Source: Myxococcus sp. CA023
GTDB taxonomy: Bacteria; Myxococcota; Myxococcia; Myxococcales; Myxococcaceae
Length of the DNA stretch: 64,000 bases
Direction: 5' to 3'
Assembly (NCBI RefSeq): GCF_010998615.1
Contig: NZ_JAAEAH010000019.1
Coordinates: forward strand, 1-64,000
Shown: positions 28,039 to 40,067 of the stretch, one piece after another
Layout: each line of letters opens with the position of its first letter
Numbering within the stretch: position 1 is the stretch's first letter
Program-made: the position numbers and the translations under genes
The notes under the pieces: generated by a model
Told to the model about the DNA's origin: nothing
Database searches by the model: none
The model's input: only the letters and a program-made list of their open reading frames with translations

Positions 28039-28425
28039 ATGGCTCGCAAGGCAATCCACTCCGACCAGGCCCCCAAGGCCATTGGCCCGTATTCCCAGGC
28101 GGTGCAGGTGGACGCCGGGAAGATGACCTTCCTCTCCGGCCAGATTCCCCTCGACCCCGCCACCATGGAGATGGTGCAGGGCGACGTCGTCGCGCAGGCG
28201 GAGCGGGTGATGGAGAATCTGAAGGCCGTGCTCGCCGCCAGCGGGCTGGACTTCTCCCACGTCGTGCGCTGCACCATCTTCCTCATCGACCTGGGCGACT
28301 TCGCCCGGGTGAACGAAGTCTATGGCCGCTACTTCACCGGCGCGCCGCCGGCCCGCGCCACCGTGCAGGTGTCCGCGCTGCCGCGTGGCTCCAAGGTGGA
28401 GATTGACGCCATCGCCGTCTCCTGA
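28039..28425 (+). CDS. ridA: RidA-family deaminase
   Basis: A 128-residue RidA/YjgF protein that hydrolyses reactive enamine/imine intermediates of amino acid metabolism. It shows A-I-G-P-Y-S-Q-A near the N-terminus, F-L-S-G-Q-I-P-L-D-P, the long helix with Q-A-E-R-V-M-E-N-L-K, V-V-R-C-T-I-F-L with the substrate-binding Arg, and P-P-A-R-A-T-V-Q-V-S-A-L-P. ATG 28039 has GAGG eight bases upstream; the GTG at 28030 is less likely. It is 79 bp after relA on the same strand. Confidence 0.93.
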   Translation: MARKAIHSDQAPKAIGPYSQAVQVDAGKMTFLSGQIPLDPATMEMVQGDVVAQAERVMENLKAVLAASGLDFSHVVRCTIFLIDLGDFARVNEVYGRYFTGAPPARATVQVSALPRGSKVEIDAIAVS

Positions 28426-28444
28426 AGCAAGGGCTGGAAAGACG

Positions 28445-28478
28445 AAGGCCGCCGGACTCAGAGGAGTCCGACGGCCTT
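28445..28478. terminator. terminator after ridA
   Basis: AAGGCCG-CGGACTC and GAGTCCG-CGGCCTT form a 15-bp stem with one mismatch and a 4-nt loop, followed on the plus strand by TTG. It lies between convergent ridA and the DsbA-like gene. Confidence 0.75.
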
Positions 28479-28511
28479 TGTCGCGTCAGGGCACCTGGGC
28501 CCCGGCGGGAA

Positions 28512-30488
<1,977 letters not shown>

Positions 30489-30684
30489 GAGTGGGTCTTG
30501 CTCCTTCGCCATGGGGCCGGCATTGTGGGCCCGAGCGGGTTTTCAACGAGGGCAGAGGGCGGCGGTCTTAACAGAGGGAATTCCAGACGCGCAAGCAAGC
30601 CGCTCTGGCCTTCCAGGGAGCCGCGCCCCCTCAGGGGCCCCAAAACTTGGGAGACTTCGGAAAAATTCCGTCAGAGTCCCGATC

Positions 30685-30915
30685 ATGGACGCCGCCGTGC
30701 GCATCGACACTCGGGGGGCCTTGTGTCCCATGCCCATCCTGGAACTCGCCAAGGCCATGAGAGCCCTGGCGCCAGGGACGCTCGTGGAGCTCGTCTCCAC
30801 GGATCGCGGGTTGGAGGCGGACCTTCCCGCGTGGTGCGAGGCTACGGGGAATCCACTGGTCCGCATGGAGCGCCGGGAGACCCTCTACGTGGGCTGGGTG
30901 CGCAAGGCGGGGTGA
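30685..30915 (+). CDS. tusA: TusA-family sulfur carrier
   Basis: A 76-residue TusA/SirA/YedF-family protein. The signature is D-T-R-G-A-L-C-P-M-P-I-L-E-L-A-K-A-M, whose Cys (the C-P-x-P motif, about residue 15) carries persulfide in the family. The fold ends in Y-V-G-W-V-R-K. ATG 30685 gives the usual short family length, although a long open frame extends upstream across the divergent gap. The family serves tRNA thiolation or other sulfur transfer. Partners TusBCD or TusE are not nearby, so the exact pathway is open. Confidence 0.85.
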   Translation: MDAAVRIDTRGALCPMPILELAKAMRALAPGTLVELVSTDRGLEADLPAWCEATGNPLVRMERRETLYVGWVRKAG

Positions 30916-30943
30916 GCCGCCTGCCGCCAGCCCACGCTTTGCT

Positions 30944-31852
30944 TCAGAGCATCTGCAGGACGCGGTCTTCCAGGCGCTGGCCGCGGCTGACGCCCAGGAT
31001 GAGCACGTCGTGCTGCAGCAGGTGACGCACCACCTGGCTGATGACCTCTTCGGGCGCCACGCCGCCGCTGAAGCGCACGCGCAGCACGGTGTCGCTCTCC
31101 ATGCGCGCGTCCGTGATGTGGGGCATCGCCGTGAGCTCCGGGATGATGACGCTGCCGCGAGCAATCTGGACGCGGAACTCGGCGCCCTGGCCGGTGAGCT
31201 CATTCATGCTCCCCGCCTGGGCGAGCGTGCCCTTGTCGAGGATGGCGGCCGCGTCACAGAGCTCCTCCAGCTCCTGGAGGTTGTGGCTGGAGACCACCAC
31301 CGTCTGCCGGCCCTTCATGTCGCGGATGACCTGGCGCACCTGGGCGGCGATGCGCGGATCCAACCCGGCGGTGGGCTCGTCCAGCAGCACCAACGGCGGG
31401 CTGCCCATGAGGGCCTGGGCCATGGCGGCGCGCTTGGCCATGCCGTGGCTGAGTGCCTGCGTCTGGACGTTCCAGGCCTCCATGAGGCCCACCTTGTCCA
31501 GGGCCTCGCGCGCCTCACGCTCCGGCTCGGCCAGGGCGGACAGCCGCGCCCAGTACGTCAGCAGCGCGCCCACTTCCCAGCCGGGCGGCAGCACCGCGTC
31601 CTGCGGCAGCGCGCCCAGGCGGCCCTTGAGGGCGCCCGGGGTGGTGGGGTCCACATCCATGACCTTGAGCGAGCCCTCGGACGGGTAGAGGTAGCCGCAC
31701 ATCATGGAGAAGGTGGTCGTCTTGCCGGCGCCGTTGGGGCCGATGAGCCCGTACACCGCGCCCTTGGGCACGGAGAAGCTGACGCCGTTGACGGCGACCT
31801 TGGGGCCGAAGCGCTTGGAGACGCCGAACAGTTCAATGGCCACGTCGCTCAC
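30944..31852 (-). CDS. ABC-2 type exporter ATP-binding protein
   Basis: A 302-residue ABC ATPase. Walker A is G-P-N-G-A-G-K-T (39-46), the Q-loop is A-L-P-Q-D, the signature is the variant A-L-S-H-G-M-A-K-R (instead of L-S-G-G-Q), and Walker B is L-V-L-L-D-E-P-T-A-G-L-D-P, followed by the switch His in V-S-S-H-N. The C-terminal 85 residues form an extra domain typical of ABC-2 exporters. GTG 31852 overlaps the permease stop by four bases (GTGA), so the two form one operon with the permease first. The substrate is unknown. Confidence 0.9.
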   Translation of the reverse strand: MSDVAIELFGVSKRFGPKVAVNGVSFSVPKGAVYGLIGPNGAGKTTTFSMMCGYLYPSEGSLKVMDVDPTTPGALKGRLGALPQDAVLPPGWEVGALLTYWARLSALAEPEREAREALDKVGLMEAWNVQTQALSHGMAKRAAMAQALMGSPPLVLLDEPTAGLDPRIAAQVRQVIRDMKGRQTVVVSSHNLQELEELCDAAAILDKGTLAQAGSMNELTGQGAEFRVQIARGSVIIPELTAMPHITDARMESDTVLRVRFSGGVAPEEVISQVVRHLLQHDVLILGVSRGQRLEDRVLQML

Positions 31853-32766
31853 AGGTCCCTCGCGCGCAGGATGCCGTAGGCCGCCATCAGGAAGACGAAC
31901 GCGAAGACCGCGTAGGCGGCTCCGCTCGCGCCGAACTGCGCCAGGCCCGGATGCAGCAGATCGCTGGCGTAGTACGACGGGGACAGGTAGCGCAGGAAGC
32001 GCAGGTTGCCCGTGTCACCCGAGGCCCGGCCGATGGTGTCCATCAGCCAGAAGACGAACAGCAGGATGAAGTTGAAGACCAGGCTCACCGCTGGTGAGCG
32101 GAACAGGCTGGAGCACAGCGTCGTGAGGGCCACGTAGGCCAGCGAGAAGACGATGGCCGCCAGCCAGAACTTCAGCAGGTTGAGCGCCATGGCGGCGAAG
32201 CCGAAGTCCGGGTTGGCCACGCGGGCGTAGATGAAGATGGCCAGGTCGATGATGAGCACCAGGCCGAGCAGCAGCGTCGCCTGCGTCAGGAACTTGCCCA
32301 GCAGCACCGACGAGCGCCGCGCGCGCACCGTGAGGTAGCGCATGGAGCGTGGGCCCACTTCACCGCTGATCTGATCGAAGCCCATCAGCGCGATGTACGC
32401 GGGCAGGAAGAAGAGGGTGATCTTGAAGACGATCAACACCTCCAGCGGCACCTGCGCCAGGGCCTCGATCATCGCGGAGTCGTTGCTGGTGAGGAATCCC
32501 AGCACGCCCTTGCGCATCTCCTCGTTGAGCTGCACGGAGGCGCTCGCATCCGCGCCCGCGCCTTCCAACTGCTTGGCGACGGCGCTGCGGACTTCGCCCG
32601 CGAGCCAGCCGACCACCAGCAGCACCAACGCGGAGAACATGCTGTAGAGGCCGAGCAGCACCACCGTCCGGCCACTGCGCACGGCCCGGCGGAGCTCGGC
32701 GCTCCAGATGACCACCGTTTCTTTCAATCCGTCCAAAGTGTGGGCGAACCTAGCGGAGTTGCACAC
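31849..32766 (-). CDS. ABC-2 type exporter permease
   Basis: A protein of about 300 residues with six predicted membrane helices. The first is T-V-V-L-L-G-L-Y-S-M-F-S-A-L-V-L-L-V-V-G. A large external loop (about 60-105) follows, then V-F-K-I-T-L-F-F-L-P-A-Y-I-A-L-M-G-F-D-Q-I-S-G-E, and the ABC-2 pattern L-T-V-R-A-R-R-S-S-V-L-L-G-K-F. The start is uncertain: GTG 32766 is the longest, and a TTG at 32727 gives L-K-E-T-V-V-I-W. The stop overlaps the ATPase start by four bases. Confidence 0.85.
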   Translation of the reverse strand: MCNSARFAHTLDGLKETVVIWSAELRRAVRSGRTVVLLGLYSMFSALVLLVVGWLAGEVRSAVAKQLEGAGADASASVQLNEEMRKGVLGFLTSNDSAMIEALAQVPLEVLIVFKITLFFLPAYIALMGFDQISGEVGPRSMRYLTVRARRSSVLLGKFLTQATLLLGLVLIIDLAIFIYARVANPDFGFAAMALNLLKFWLAAIVFSLAYVALTTLCSSLFRSPAVSLVFNFILLFVFWLMDTIGRASGDTGNLRFLRYLSPSYYASDLLHPGLAQFGASGAAYAVFAFVFLMAAYGILRARDL

Positions 32767-32886
32767 CCCTCCGCCAAGTTTCTGATTTCACCGAGGGACG
32801 GAAGCGACCAGGGAGGCATCCGTGGACAGCGCGCCCCCAGTCGGTAGGATCCAGCCGTCGCTCACCCCCCGGAGCCCCCCGTAGCA

Positions 32887-34344
32887 ATGCGCTTCCACCG
32901 CCGTCTCCTGTCCGCCGCCGCGCTGCTCCCCCTGGTCCTCGTCATTGGAGCGACCGAGCCGGAGCAGCCCGCGTCCGCCGGTGTCTCTGAAGACGGTGGG
33001 GTGGGGGTGGGGGTCGCCGCCCCTGGCACGGCGTCGCAGGCCGCCCAGACGGACGCGGGTACGTCCGGGACGGCCACGGCGTCCCAGGGCGCCCAGACCG
33101 ATGCGGGGATTTCAGGATCCGCCGCCGTCTCCGCCGCCGCGGTGCTCGGGGGCGAGTCGCCGGACGGCGGACTGGCGGCGCTTGCCGCGGAGCCGGGGAT
33201 GGTGCCCCCCGTGCCCGTGCCCTCGCGCGAGAAGGCGCCGCCCATCGCCACGGTGAAGCCGCTTCCCAGGTCCGCGGACCTCATGGGCCGTGCGACGCTG
33301 GAGGGCGGGAAGCTGGTGGTGAAGGAGAAGGGCGGCAAGAAGAAGCAGCTCACCATCGACCCGGTGCTGCAAGCGTCGCTGACGCAGATCCTCCGCAACT
33401 ACGAGACGCCCTACGGCGCGGCCGTGGTGCTGGAGCCGTCCACCGGACGGGTGCTGGCGTTGGCGGAGCACTCGGCGGCGAGGCCGGAGCTGCGAGGGCT
33501 GCCGGTTCGCGCGGTGTTCCCCGCGGCCAGCATCTTCAAAGTCATCACCGGCGGCGCGCTGCTGGAGGCCGGCGTCACGCCGGATACCGAAGAGTGCTTC
33601 CACGGCGGCAAGCGGCGCATCTCCGAGAAGCACCTGCAGGACAGCGAGCGGGACAGCTCCTGCTATTCGCTGGCGCTGGCCATGGGCAAGAGCGCCAACG
33701 TCATCTTCGCCAAGCTGACGAACAAGCACCTCACGGTGGACTCGCTGCGCCGCATGGCGGCCCGCTTCCGTTTCAACCGTGAGATTGAGTTCCCCGTGCC
33801 GACGGATGTGTCGCTCGCCGCCATCCCCGAGGAGACGTTCAGCCTGGCCAACACGGGCGCGGGTTTCGGGGACGTGTACCTGTCCCCGCTGCACGGCGCG
33901 CTCGTCGCCGCGGTGGCCGCCAACGAGGGCCGCTGGGTGGACCCCATCCTCTTCGAGCCCGAGGGCCCGGCGCCGCTGCTCCCGGTGGAAGGCGAGCCCG
34001 TCCTCACGCCGGAGGTCGCGAAGGACCTCACGGCGCTGCTGGAGGAGACCGTCACCAGCGGCACCGCGCGCGCCGTGTTCCGCGAGCGTGGCTTCCGCGT
34101 GGATGACGCCGTGGGCAAGACGGGCTCACTGGCGGACCGCGAGCCCTTCCGCGACTACTCGTGGTTCGTGGGCTTCGCGCCCAAGGACAAACCGCGTGTC
34201 GCCGTGGCCGCCATCATCGTCAATGACCCGAAGTGGCGCATCCGGGGCACCTGGCTGGGCCGCGAGGCGCTCCGCCTGGGGCTGGAGCGGATGCCCGCGC
34301 CGGTGGAGATGACGGCCCCGGCCTCCGCCGCTGGCAAGCACTGA
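32887..34344 (+). CDS. penicillin-binding transpeptidase-domain protein
   Basis: A 485-residue envelope protein. A hydrophobic N-terminus (L-L-S-A-A-A-L-L-P-L-V-L-V-I-G) is followed by about 120 residues of Ala/Gly/Ser/Thr-rich linker holding two copies of T-A-S-Q-x-A-Q-T-D-A-G-x-S-G. A transpeptidase domain spans about 155-465. Its three active-site motifs are present: A-A-S-I-F-K (S-x-x-K), K-S-A-N (S-x-N) and G-K-T-G-S (K-T-G). It lacks the usual class B N-terminal dimerisation domain and is shorter than FtsI or PBP2, so it could be a specialised DD-transpeptidase. ATG 32887. It is divergent from the ABC exporter and convergent with the DUF4388 gene. Confidence 0.88.
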   Translation: MRFHRRLLSAAALLPLVLVIGATEPEQPASAGVSEDGGVGVGVAAPGTASQAAQTDAGTSGTATASQGAQTDAGISGSAAVSAAAVLGGESPDGGLAALAAEPGMVPPVPVPSREKAPPIATVKPLPRSADLMGRATLEGGKLVVKEKGGKKKQLTIDPVLQASLTQILRNYETPYGAAVVLEPSTGRVLALAEHSAARPELRGLPVRAVFPAASIFKVITGGALLEAGVTPDTEECFHGGKRRISEKHLQDSERDSSCYSLALAMGKSANVIFAKLTNKHLTVDSLRRMAARFRFNREIEFPVPTDVSLAAIPEETFSLANTGAGFGDVYLSPLHGALVAAVAANEGRWVDPILFEPEGPAPLLPVEGEPVLTPEVAKDLTALLEETVTSGTARAVFRERGFRVDDAVGKTGSLADREPFRDYSWFVGFAPKDKPRVAVAAIIVNDPKWRIRGTWLGREALRLGLERMPAPVEMTAPASAAGKH

Positions 34345-34352
34345 CGCTTCCG

Positions 34353-35507
34353 TCAGCGCGGCGTCAGCTTCACCAGCGCCGCGTCCACGAAGCCGGCGAA
34401 GAACTTCAGCGCATCCAGCTCCTGCAGCGGCGACACGTGGACGATGGCGGCCACGTCGCGCCGTCCATCGATGCGCGACAGCAGGTAGCGCTCCGGCGCG
34501 GAGAGCTGGAGCGTCTTCAGGTGCCCGGGCGCGACCTGGAGCGTGGGGACCCTGGGCGGGTCGGCCAGCTCCCGCCGCAGGTGCACCAGGAGCTTCTCCT
34601 GGGCCGCCTTGACGAACTCCGCCGTGCGAGGGGAGGGCGACATCTCATGCGCCCGCCGCGCCAGCGCCTCGCCGTCCCGCGCGTTGCCCGCGTCGAGGAA
34701 GAGCTGCGCGGCCTGGAGCACCTCGTCCGACGACGTCTCCGAGCCGATGATGCCCCGCTCTCCGTTCTCCTCCTCCACCACGGACATCTCGGACTCGGGC
34801 GGTTCGTCGGACACCTTCACCGCGTCCAGGCGGTAGAGCGCATACAGCCGCTGGTAGAGGAAGAAGTCCGTGGCGTGCAGCGCCAGCGCGATGCCGTCGA
34901 TGGTGAGGCCTTCCTTGATGAGCTGGACGATGCGCTCGTCCATGCTCCCGGGCTTTCGCTCGGGCAGCTTGCGCTCGTCCACCGAGAGGCGGACCGCGCC
35001 GGAGGGGAAGACGGCGTGGATGGCCTGCCAGGCCGTCTCCCGGAACTCGCCCTCGCGGTGGACGTCCAGCAGGTCCACGCTGACTTCCAGTCCCGCGACC
35101 TCCGGCGCCGTGTCCGCCGCCTCGAAGAGGAAGTCGCCGTCCTCCCAGTGGAAGGCGTCGAGAATCATCTCCCGGAACTTGTGGCTGAGCGTGCCGCGCA
35201 CGGTGGCTTCCGGCACCAGCCCCGTCATCACCAGGATCTTCCCCAGGAAGATGCGCGTCTGCGCCTGGGTCGAAAATGCCTTCTCCAACTGGTCCTCGGT
35301 CAGGTGCCCCATATTGATGAGGAACTGACCGAAGAACTCGCGCGGCTGGTTGGAACTGGCGCTGACCACATGGCCTTCGCGCAGTTCGAGTTGCTTGCGC
35401 ACGTCCCCACGCTCCACCTTCAGGGACCCCGTCGCTCGCCGGTTCCCGAGATAGACGACGAGGTCCTTGAGAGGCATCGTCGAGAAGTCGCCAGACAAGC
35501 CACGCAT
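34353..35507 (-). CDS. DUF4388 (PATAN-type) regulatory protein
   Basis: A 384-residue soluble protein. It opens with the DUF4388 pattern M-R-G-L-S-G-D-F-S-T-M-P-L-K-D-L-V-V-Y-L and N-R-R-A-T-G-S-L-K-V, followed by a strand-rich part with G-H-V-V-S-A-S-S. Helical segments and a C-terminal region with R-Y-L-L-S-R-I-D-G-R-R-D-V-A-A-I follow. DUF4388 domains occur in delta-proteobacterial signalling proteins and are thought to mediate protein-protein contacts. ATG 35507 is chosen because it starts exactly at the domain; ATG 35558 would overlap the divergent glutaredoxin gene. Start codons of the two genes are 21 bp apart. Confidence 0.82.
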   Translation of the reverse strand: MRGLSGDFSTMPLKDLVVYLGNRRATGSLKVERGDVRKQLELREGHVVSASSNQPREFFGQFLINMGHLTEDQLEKAFSTQAQTRIFLGKILVMTGLVPEATVRGTLSHKFREMILDAFHWEDGDFLFEAADTAPEVAGLEVSVDLLDVHREGEFRETAWQAIHAVFPSGAVRLSVDERKLPERKPGSMDERIVQLIKEGLTIDGIALALHATDFFLYQRLYALYRLDAVKVSDEPPESEMSVVEEENGERGIIGSETSSDEVLQAAQLFLDAGNARDGEALARRAHEMSPSPRTAEFVKAAQEKLLVHLRRELADPPRVPTLQVAPGHLKTLQLSAPERYLLSRIDGRRDVAAIVHVSPLQELDALKFFAGFVDAALVKLTPR

Positions 35508-35528
35508 TAACCGTTCATCCTGCCCCGC

Positions 35529-35807
35529 ATGCGCGTCGATATCTACTCGAAACCCCATTGCTCTCTCTGTGACAAGGCGGCCGCCGTCGTGGAGTCCGTG
35601 CGCGCTCGCATCCCCTTCGAGCTACGGATCATCTCCATCCTGGAGGATGCGGAGGCCTTCACCGCCTGGCGTTACGACATCCCCGTGGTCGTCATCGAGG
35701 GGGTGCCTGCCTTCAAGCACCGCGTGGACGCCGCGGAGTTCGAGGCGCGGCTGCATGAGGTCAAAGGTGGCACAACCATTGCTAAATCCGCTGCCCAGAA
35801 TGGGTAG
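35529..35807 (+). CDS. glutaredoxin-like protein
   Basis: A 92-residue thioredoxin-fold protein with the redox motif K-P-H-C-S-L-C-D-K-A (Cys11/Cys14), a cis-Pro in Y-D-I-P-V-V-V-I, and a C-terminal helix with D-A-A-E-F-E-A-R-L. It belongs to the DUF836/glutaredoxin-like group. ATG 35529. It is divergent from the DUF4388 gene with a very short shared promoter region and is probably a cytosolic disulfide reductase; its target is unknown. Confidence 0.88.
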   Translation: MRVDIYSKPHCSLCDKAAAVVESVRARIPFELRIISILEDAEAFTAWRYDIPVVVIEGVPAFKHRVDAAEFEARLHEVKGGTTIAKSAAQNG

Positions 35808-35927
35808 CCAGCTTCCCTTCTCTAGTAAATCCGAGGGGATGACGAAGTCAGGATGGGGTTCGAGGCTGTAAATCCGGGGTGGGCCTCGAAAAGCGGCAGA
35901 GAAAAGTTCACGCGGGAAGGTGGAACG

Positions 35928-36881
35928 GTGGGTGTGCGAAGGAAGCGAGTGGGAAAGGCCGGACAGCCGCCCACCGTGCTCGTCGTGGAGCCACGAGCAG
36001 CAGACCTGGAGCGGACCCGGCTGCTCCTGGCGGAGGCCGGCTTCCGGGTGGTGCCCGTGACGCGCTTCGACGCGGCGGTGCCACTCTTCGAGGTCATCCG
36101 CCCGGCCGCAGTGTTGCTGGCCGCGCAGGCGCCTGACTTCTCGGCCGTCCAGGTCGCGCGCCGGTTGCGGCAGCTCAGCCATGGCGCGGTGCCGCTGCTC
36201 TACCTGGTGGATGAGCGGGACGCCGAGGCCCGGCGGTACTGCCTGGAGCGGGGGCAGTGCGTGGACCTGGTGCCTCGTTCGGGCAGTGGCTCGGAGCTGG
36301 CGACGAAGCTTCACGCCCAGCTGAAGCTGAAGGACGCGGTGCTGCGGGCCGCCGCGGGGGAGGAGGCCGGCACGGCCCAGGCGCTTCATGATCCGGTGAC
36401 GGGGCTCTACAACCGGCCCTTTCTGCTGGAGCTCATCAGCCTGGAGGCGCGGCGGGCGGAGCGCTACGGCGGCGGATTCTCCGTGGTGGCGACGGAAGTG
36501 GGTGGCTGGTCGGCCTTTCGCAAGGAGTTTGGACGCGGCATGGCGGAGCGTCTGCTGGTGTACAGCGCGGTGGTGTTGGGGCAGACGGTGCGCGACGCGG
36601 ACGCGGTGGCACGGGTGGGGGACTGTCAATTCGCGCTGATGCTCCCGGGAACGCCCGCGGAGTCGGTTCAGGAGGTGGTATCCCGCGTGGCTGCGCGCTT
36701 CGACACGGCCCGTTTCCAGGTGGAGGGGAAGGTGGTGCGCACGTCACTGGAGCTGGGAACGGTGAGCTTCCCGGATTCGGTGGGCACGCCCACGCAGCTG
36801 TTGAGCGCGGCGCAGCAGGACATGCGACGCGCGCGTGAGTTTCGCCGGATGGTCGGGAGCACCTCCCGGTTGTCGGTGTGA
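35928..36881 (+). CDS. degenerate receiver-GGDEF protein
   Basis: A 317-residue two-domain protein. The receiver-like domain (about 15-130) has T-V-L-V-V-E-P but lacks the phospho-acceptor Asp: the strand-3 end reads A-V-L-L-A-A-Q. The GGDEF-like domain (150-310) keeps D-P-V-T-G-L-Y-N-R-P-F but has R-V-G-D-C-Q-F where G-G-D/E-E-F should be, so diguanylate cyclase activity is not expected. It may bind c-di-GMP or a partner. GTG 35928 follows a GAAGGTGGAA stretch. It ends 45 bp before the NtrC-type activator, and its stop overlaps a longer frame of that gene, so the two are probably an operon. Confidence 0.85.
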   Translation: MGVRRKRVGKAGQPPTVLVVEPRAADLERTRLLLAEAGFRVVPVTRFDAAVPLFEVIRPAAVLLAAQAPDFSAVQVARRLRQLSHGAVPLLYLVDERDAEARRYCLERGQCVDLVPRSGSGSELATKLHAQLKLKDAVLRAAAGEEAGTAQALHDPVTGLYNRPFLLELISLEARRAERYGGGFSVVATEVGGWSAFRKEFGRGMAERLLVYSAVVLGQTVRDADAVARVGDCQFALMLPGTPAESVQEVVSRVAARFDTARFQVEGKVVRTSLELGTVSFPDSVGTPTQLLSAAQQDMRRAREFRRMVGSTSRLSV

Positions 36882-36925
36882 GGGTGGGTAGGACTTCGAT
36901 GCAGCGGGCGAGTGGAGGCGAGGGG

Positions 36926-38587
<1,662 letters not shown>

Positions 38588-38612
38588 GCGAGCCGTAACC
38601 GTCGCTTGCACT

Positions 38613-38640
38613 GTCCCCGCGGTCTCGCTATCGCGGGGAC
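38613..38640 (+). promoter_or_regulatory. 9-bp hairpin abutting a start codon
   Basis: GTCCCCGCG (38613-38621) and CGCGGGGAC (38632-38640) form a perfect stem with a 10-nt loop. The right arm ends at the base before the ATG of the SDR-GNAT gene and contains the only purine-rich stretch that could act as ribosome binding site. It could hide that site in the mRNA, or end the upstream activator transcript (no T-run follows). Confidence 0.55.
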
Positions 38641-39954
38641 ATGACGCCTCCTCTCGTCCTCCTGGGGTCTGGGTACACGCTCACGCGGCTCGCCGTGGCG
38701 GAGGCCCGCGCCGGGCGCGACGTGCTTGCGGCCACGCGTGACGCCGCGCGCCGCGCCGAGCTGGAGCGCGCCGGGGCCCGCGTCACCGACCTGGAAGACG
38801 CGCTGACGCGCACGGCGGGGGCTCACGTCGTCGTATCGGTGCCGCCCGACGCGGGGTTGGACACGCGCATCGCCTCGGCGCTGGCCGGCCAGGTTCCAGC
38901 GCGGCTCGTCTACCTGTCCTCCACCGGCGTCTATGGCCGCGCGCGGGGCCACGTGGACGAGGACACCCCGGTGGAGCTGTCCACGCCGTCGTCGCGAGAG
39001 CGCATCGAGGCGGAGTCGCGCTACCTCCCGCTGGGCGCCATGGTGATGCGCATCGCCGGCATCTACGGGCCCGGGCGCGGCATTCACACGCGCCTGCTTT
39101 CGGGCGCGCTCCGGCTGCCCGAAGGCGGCGGCGGACGCATCTCCCGCGTCTACGTCGATGACCTGGTGGAGTCCATTCGCGTGGTGCTGACGCGCGGCGA
39201 GCCCGGCGCCCTGTACTGCGTCGCGGATGACCGCTCCGCGCCCTCCGAGGAGCCAGTGGCCTGGCTCAGCCAGCGCCTGGGCGTGCCGATGCCACCCCGC
39301 ATTCCCCTGGAGCAGCTCAACGAGACAGTGAGAGGCGACCGCGACATCTCCAACGCGCGCCTGAAGTCGCTGGGCTGGGCACCGCGCTACCCGGACTTCA
39401 TCTCGGGGTACACGGCGCTCCTGAAGGCGGAGGGCCACGGCGCCGGACCGACGCAGCTCGTCATCCGCAGGCTGGTGGCGGAGGACGCGGAGGCGTTCAA
39501 GGCGCTGCGGCTGCGGGGGCTGCGGGACAACCCGGAGTCCTTCGCGGCCTCGGTGGAGGAGGACTCGGCGCAGTCCCTGGAGGCCGTTCGCGGCTGGCTG
39601 GTGGGGGCGTCCCAGTGTGTCCTGGGCGCCTTTGACGGTGGGCAGCTCGTGGGCGCGCTGGGGCTGAATCGCGAGTCCCGGGCCCGGCTGGCGCACAAGG
39701 CGGTGGTGTGGGGCATGTACGTGGCGCCGGAGGTCCGCTCACGGGGCGTGGGCCGACGGCTGCTGACCGCGCTCATCGACGAGGCGCGGAAGATGGGCGG
39801 CCTCAAGTGCCTGCTGCTCGCAGTCTCGGTGGGGAACGCGCCCGCGCACGCTCTGTACCGCTCGCTGGGGTTCCGGACCTATGGCGTGGAGCCCAACGCG
39901 CTGAAGGTGGGGGAGACGTTCCTCGACGAGGAGTTGATGGTCCTCACCCTGTGA
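38641..39954 (+). CDS. SDR/epimerase-like - GNAT fusion protein
   Basis: A 437-residue fusion. Residues 1-265 are an atypical extended SDR (YeeZ/NAD-dependent epimerase-like). It has L-L-G-S-G-Y-T-L-T-R as a variant dinucleotide loop, L-V-Y-L-S-S-T-G-V-Y-G, M-R-I-A-G-I-Y-G-P-G-R and S-R-V-Y-V-D-D-L-V. The catalytic Y-x-x-x-K is not obvious. Residues 280-437 are a GNAT acetyltransferase: L-V-I-R-R-L-V-A-E-D, W-G-M-Y-V-A-P, the acetyl-CoA loop R-S-R-G-V-G-R-R-L-L, and N-A-P-A-H-A-L-Y-R-S-L-G-F. The two are one uninterrupted frame. ATG 38641 directly follows a hairpin. The substrate is unknown; the fusion suggests consecutive steps on one metabolite. Confidence 0.85.
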   Translation: MTPPLVLLGSGYTLTRLAVAEARAGRDVLAATRDAARRAELERAGARVTDLEDALTRTAGAHVVVSVPPDAGLDTRIASALAGQVPARLVYLSSTGVYGRARGHVDEDTPVELSTPSSRERIEAESRYLPLGAMVMRIAGIYGPGRGIHTRLLSGALRLPEGGGGRISRVYVDDLVESIRVVLTRGEPGALYCVADDRSAPSEEPVAWLSQRLGVPMPPRIPLEQLNETVRGDRDISNARLKSLGWAPRYPDFISGYTALLKAEGHGAGPTQLVIRRLVAEDAEAFKALRLRGLRDNPESFAASVEEDSAQSLEAVRGWLVGASQCVLGAFDGGQLVGALGLNRESRARLAHKAVVWGMYVAPEVRSRGVGRRLLTALIDEARKMGGLKCLLLAVSVGNAPAHALYRSLGFRTYGVEPNALKVGETFLDEELMVLTL

Positions 39955-40067
39955 GCCGAGGCGGGTGACAGATTCTTGAGGGGCCGGTGTTCCAGGAGAC
40001 GCGCGAGGCCGGAGGCGGCAGGACACGGGAACCGAGGGCTTTTCGCCGCGCTGGAGACGCACTGCGC

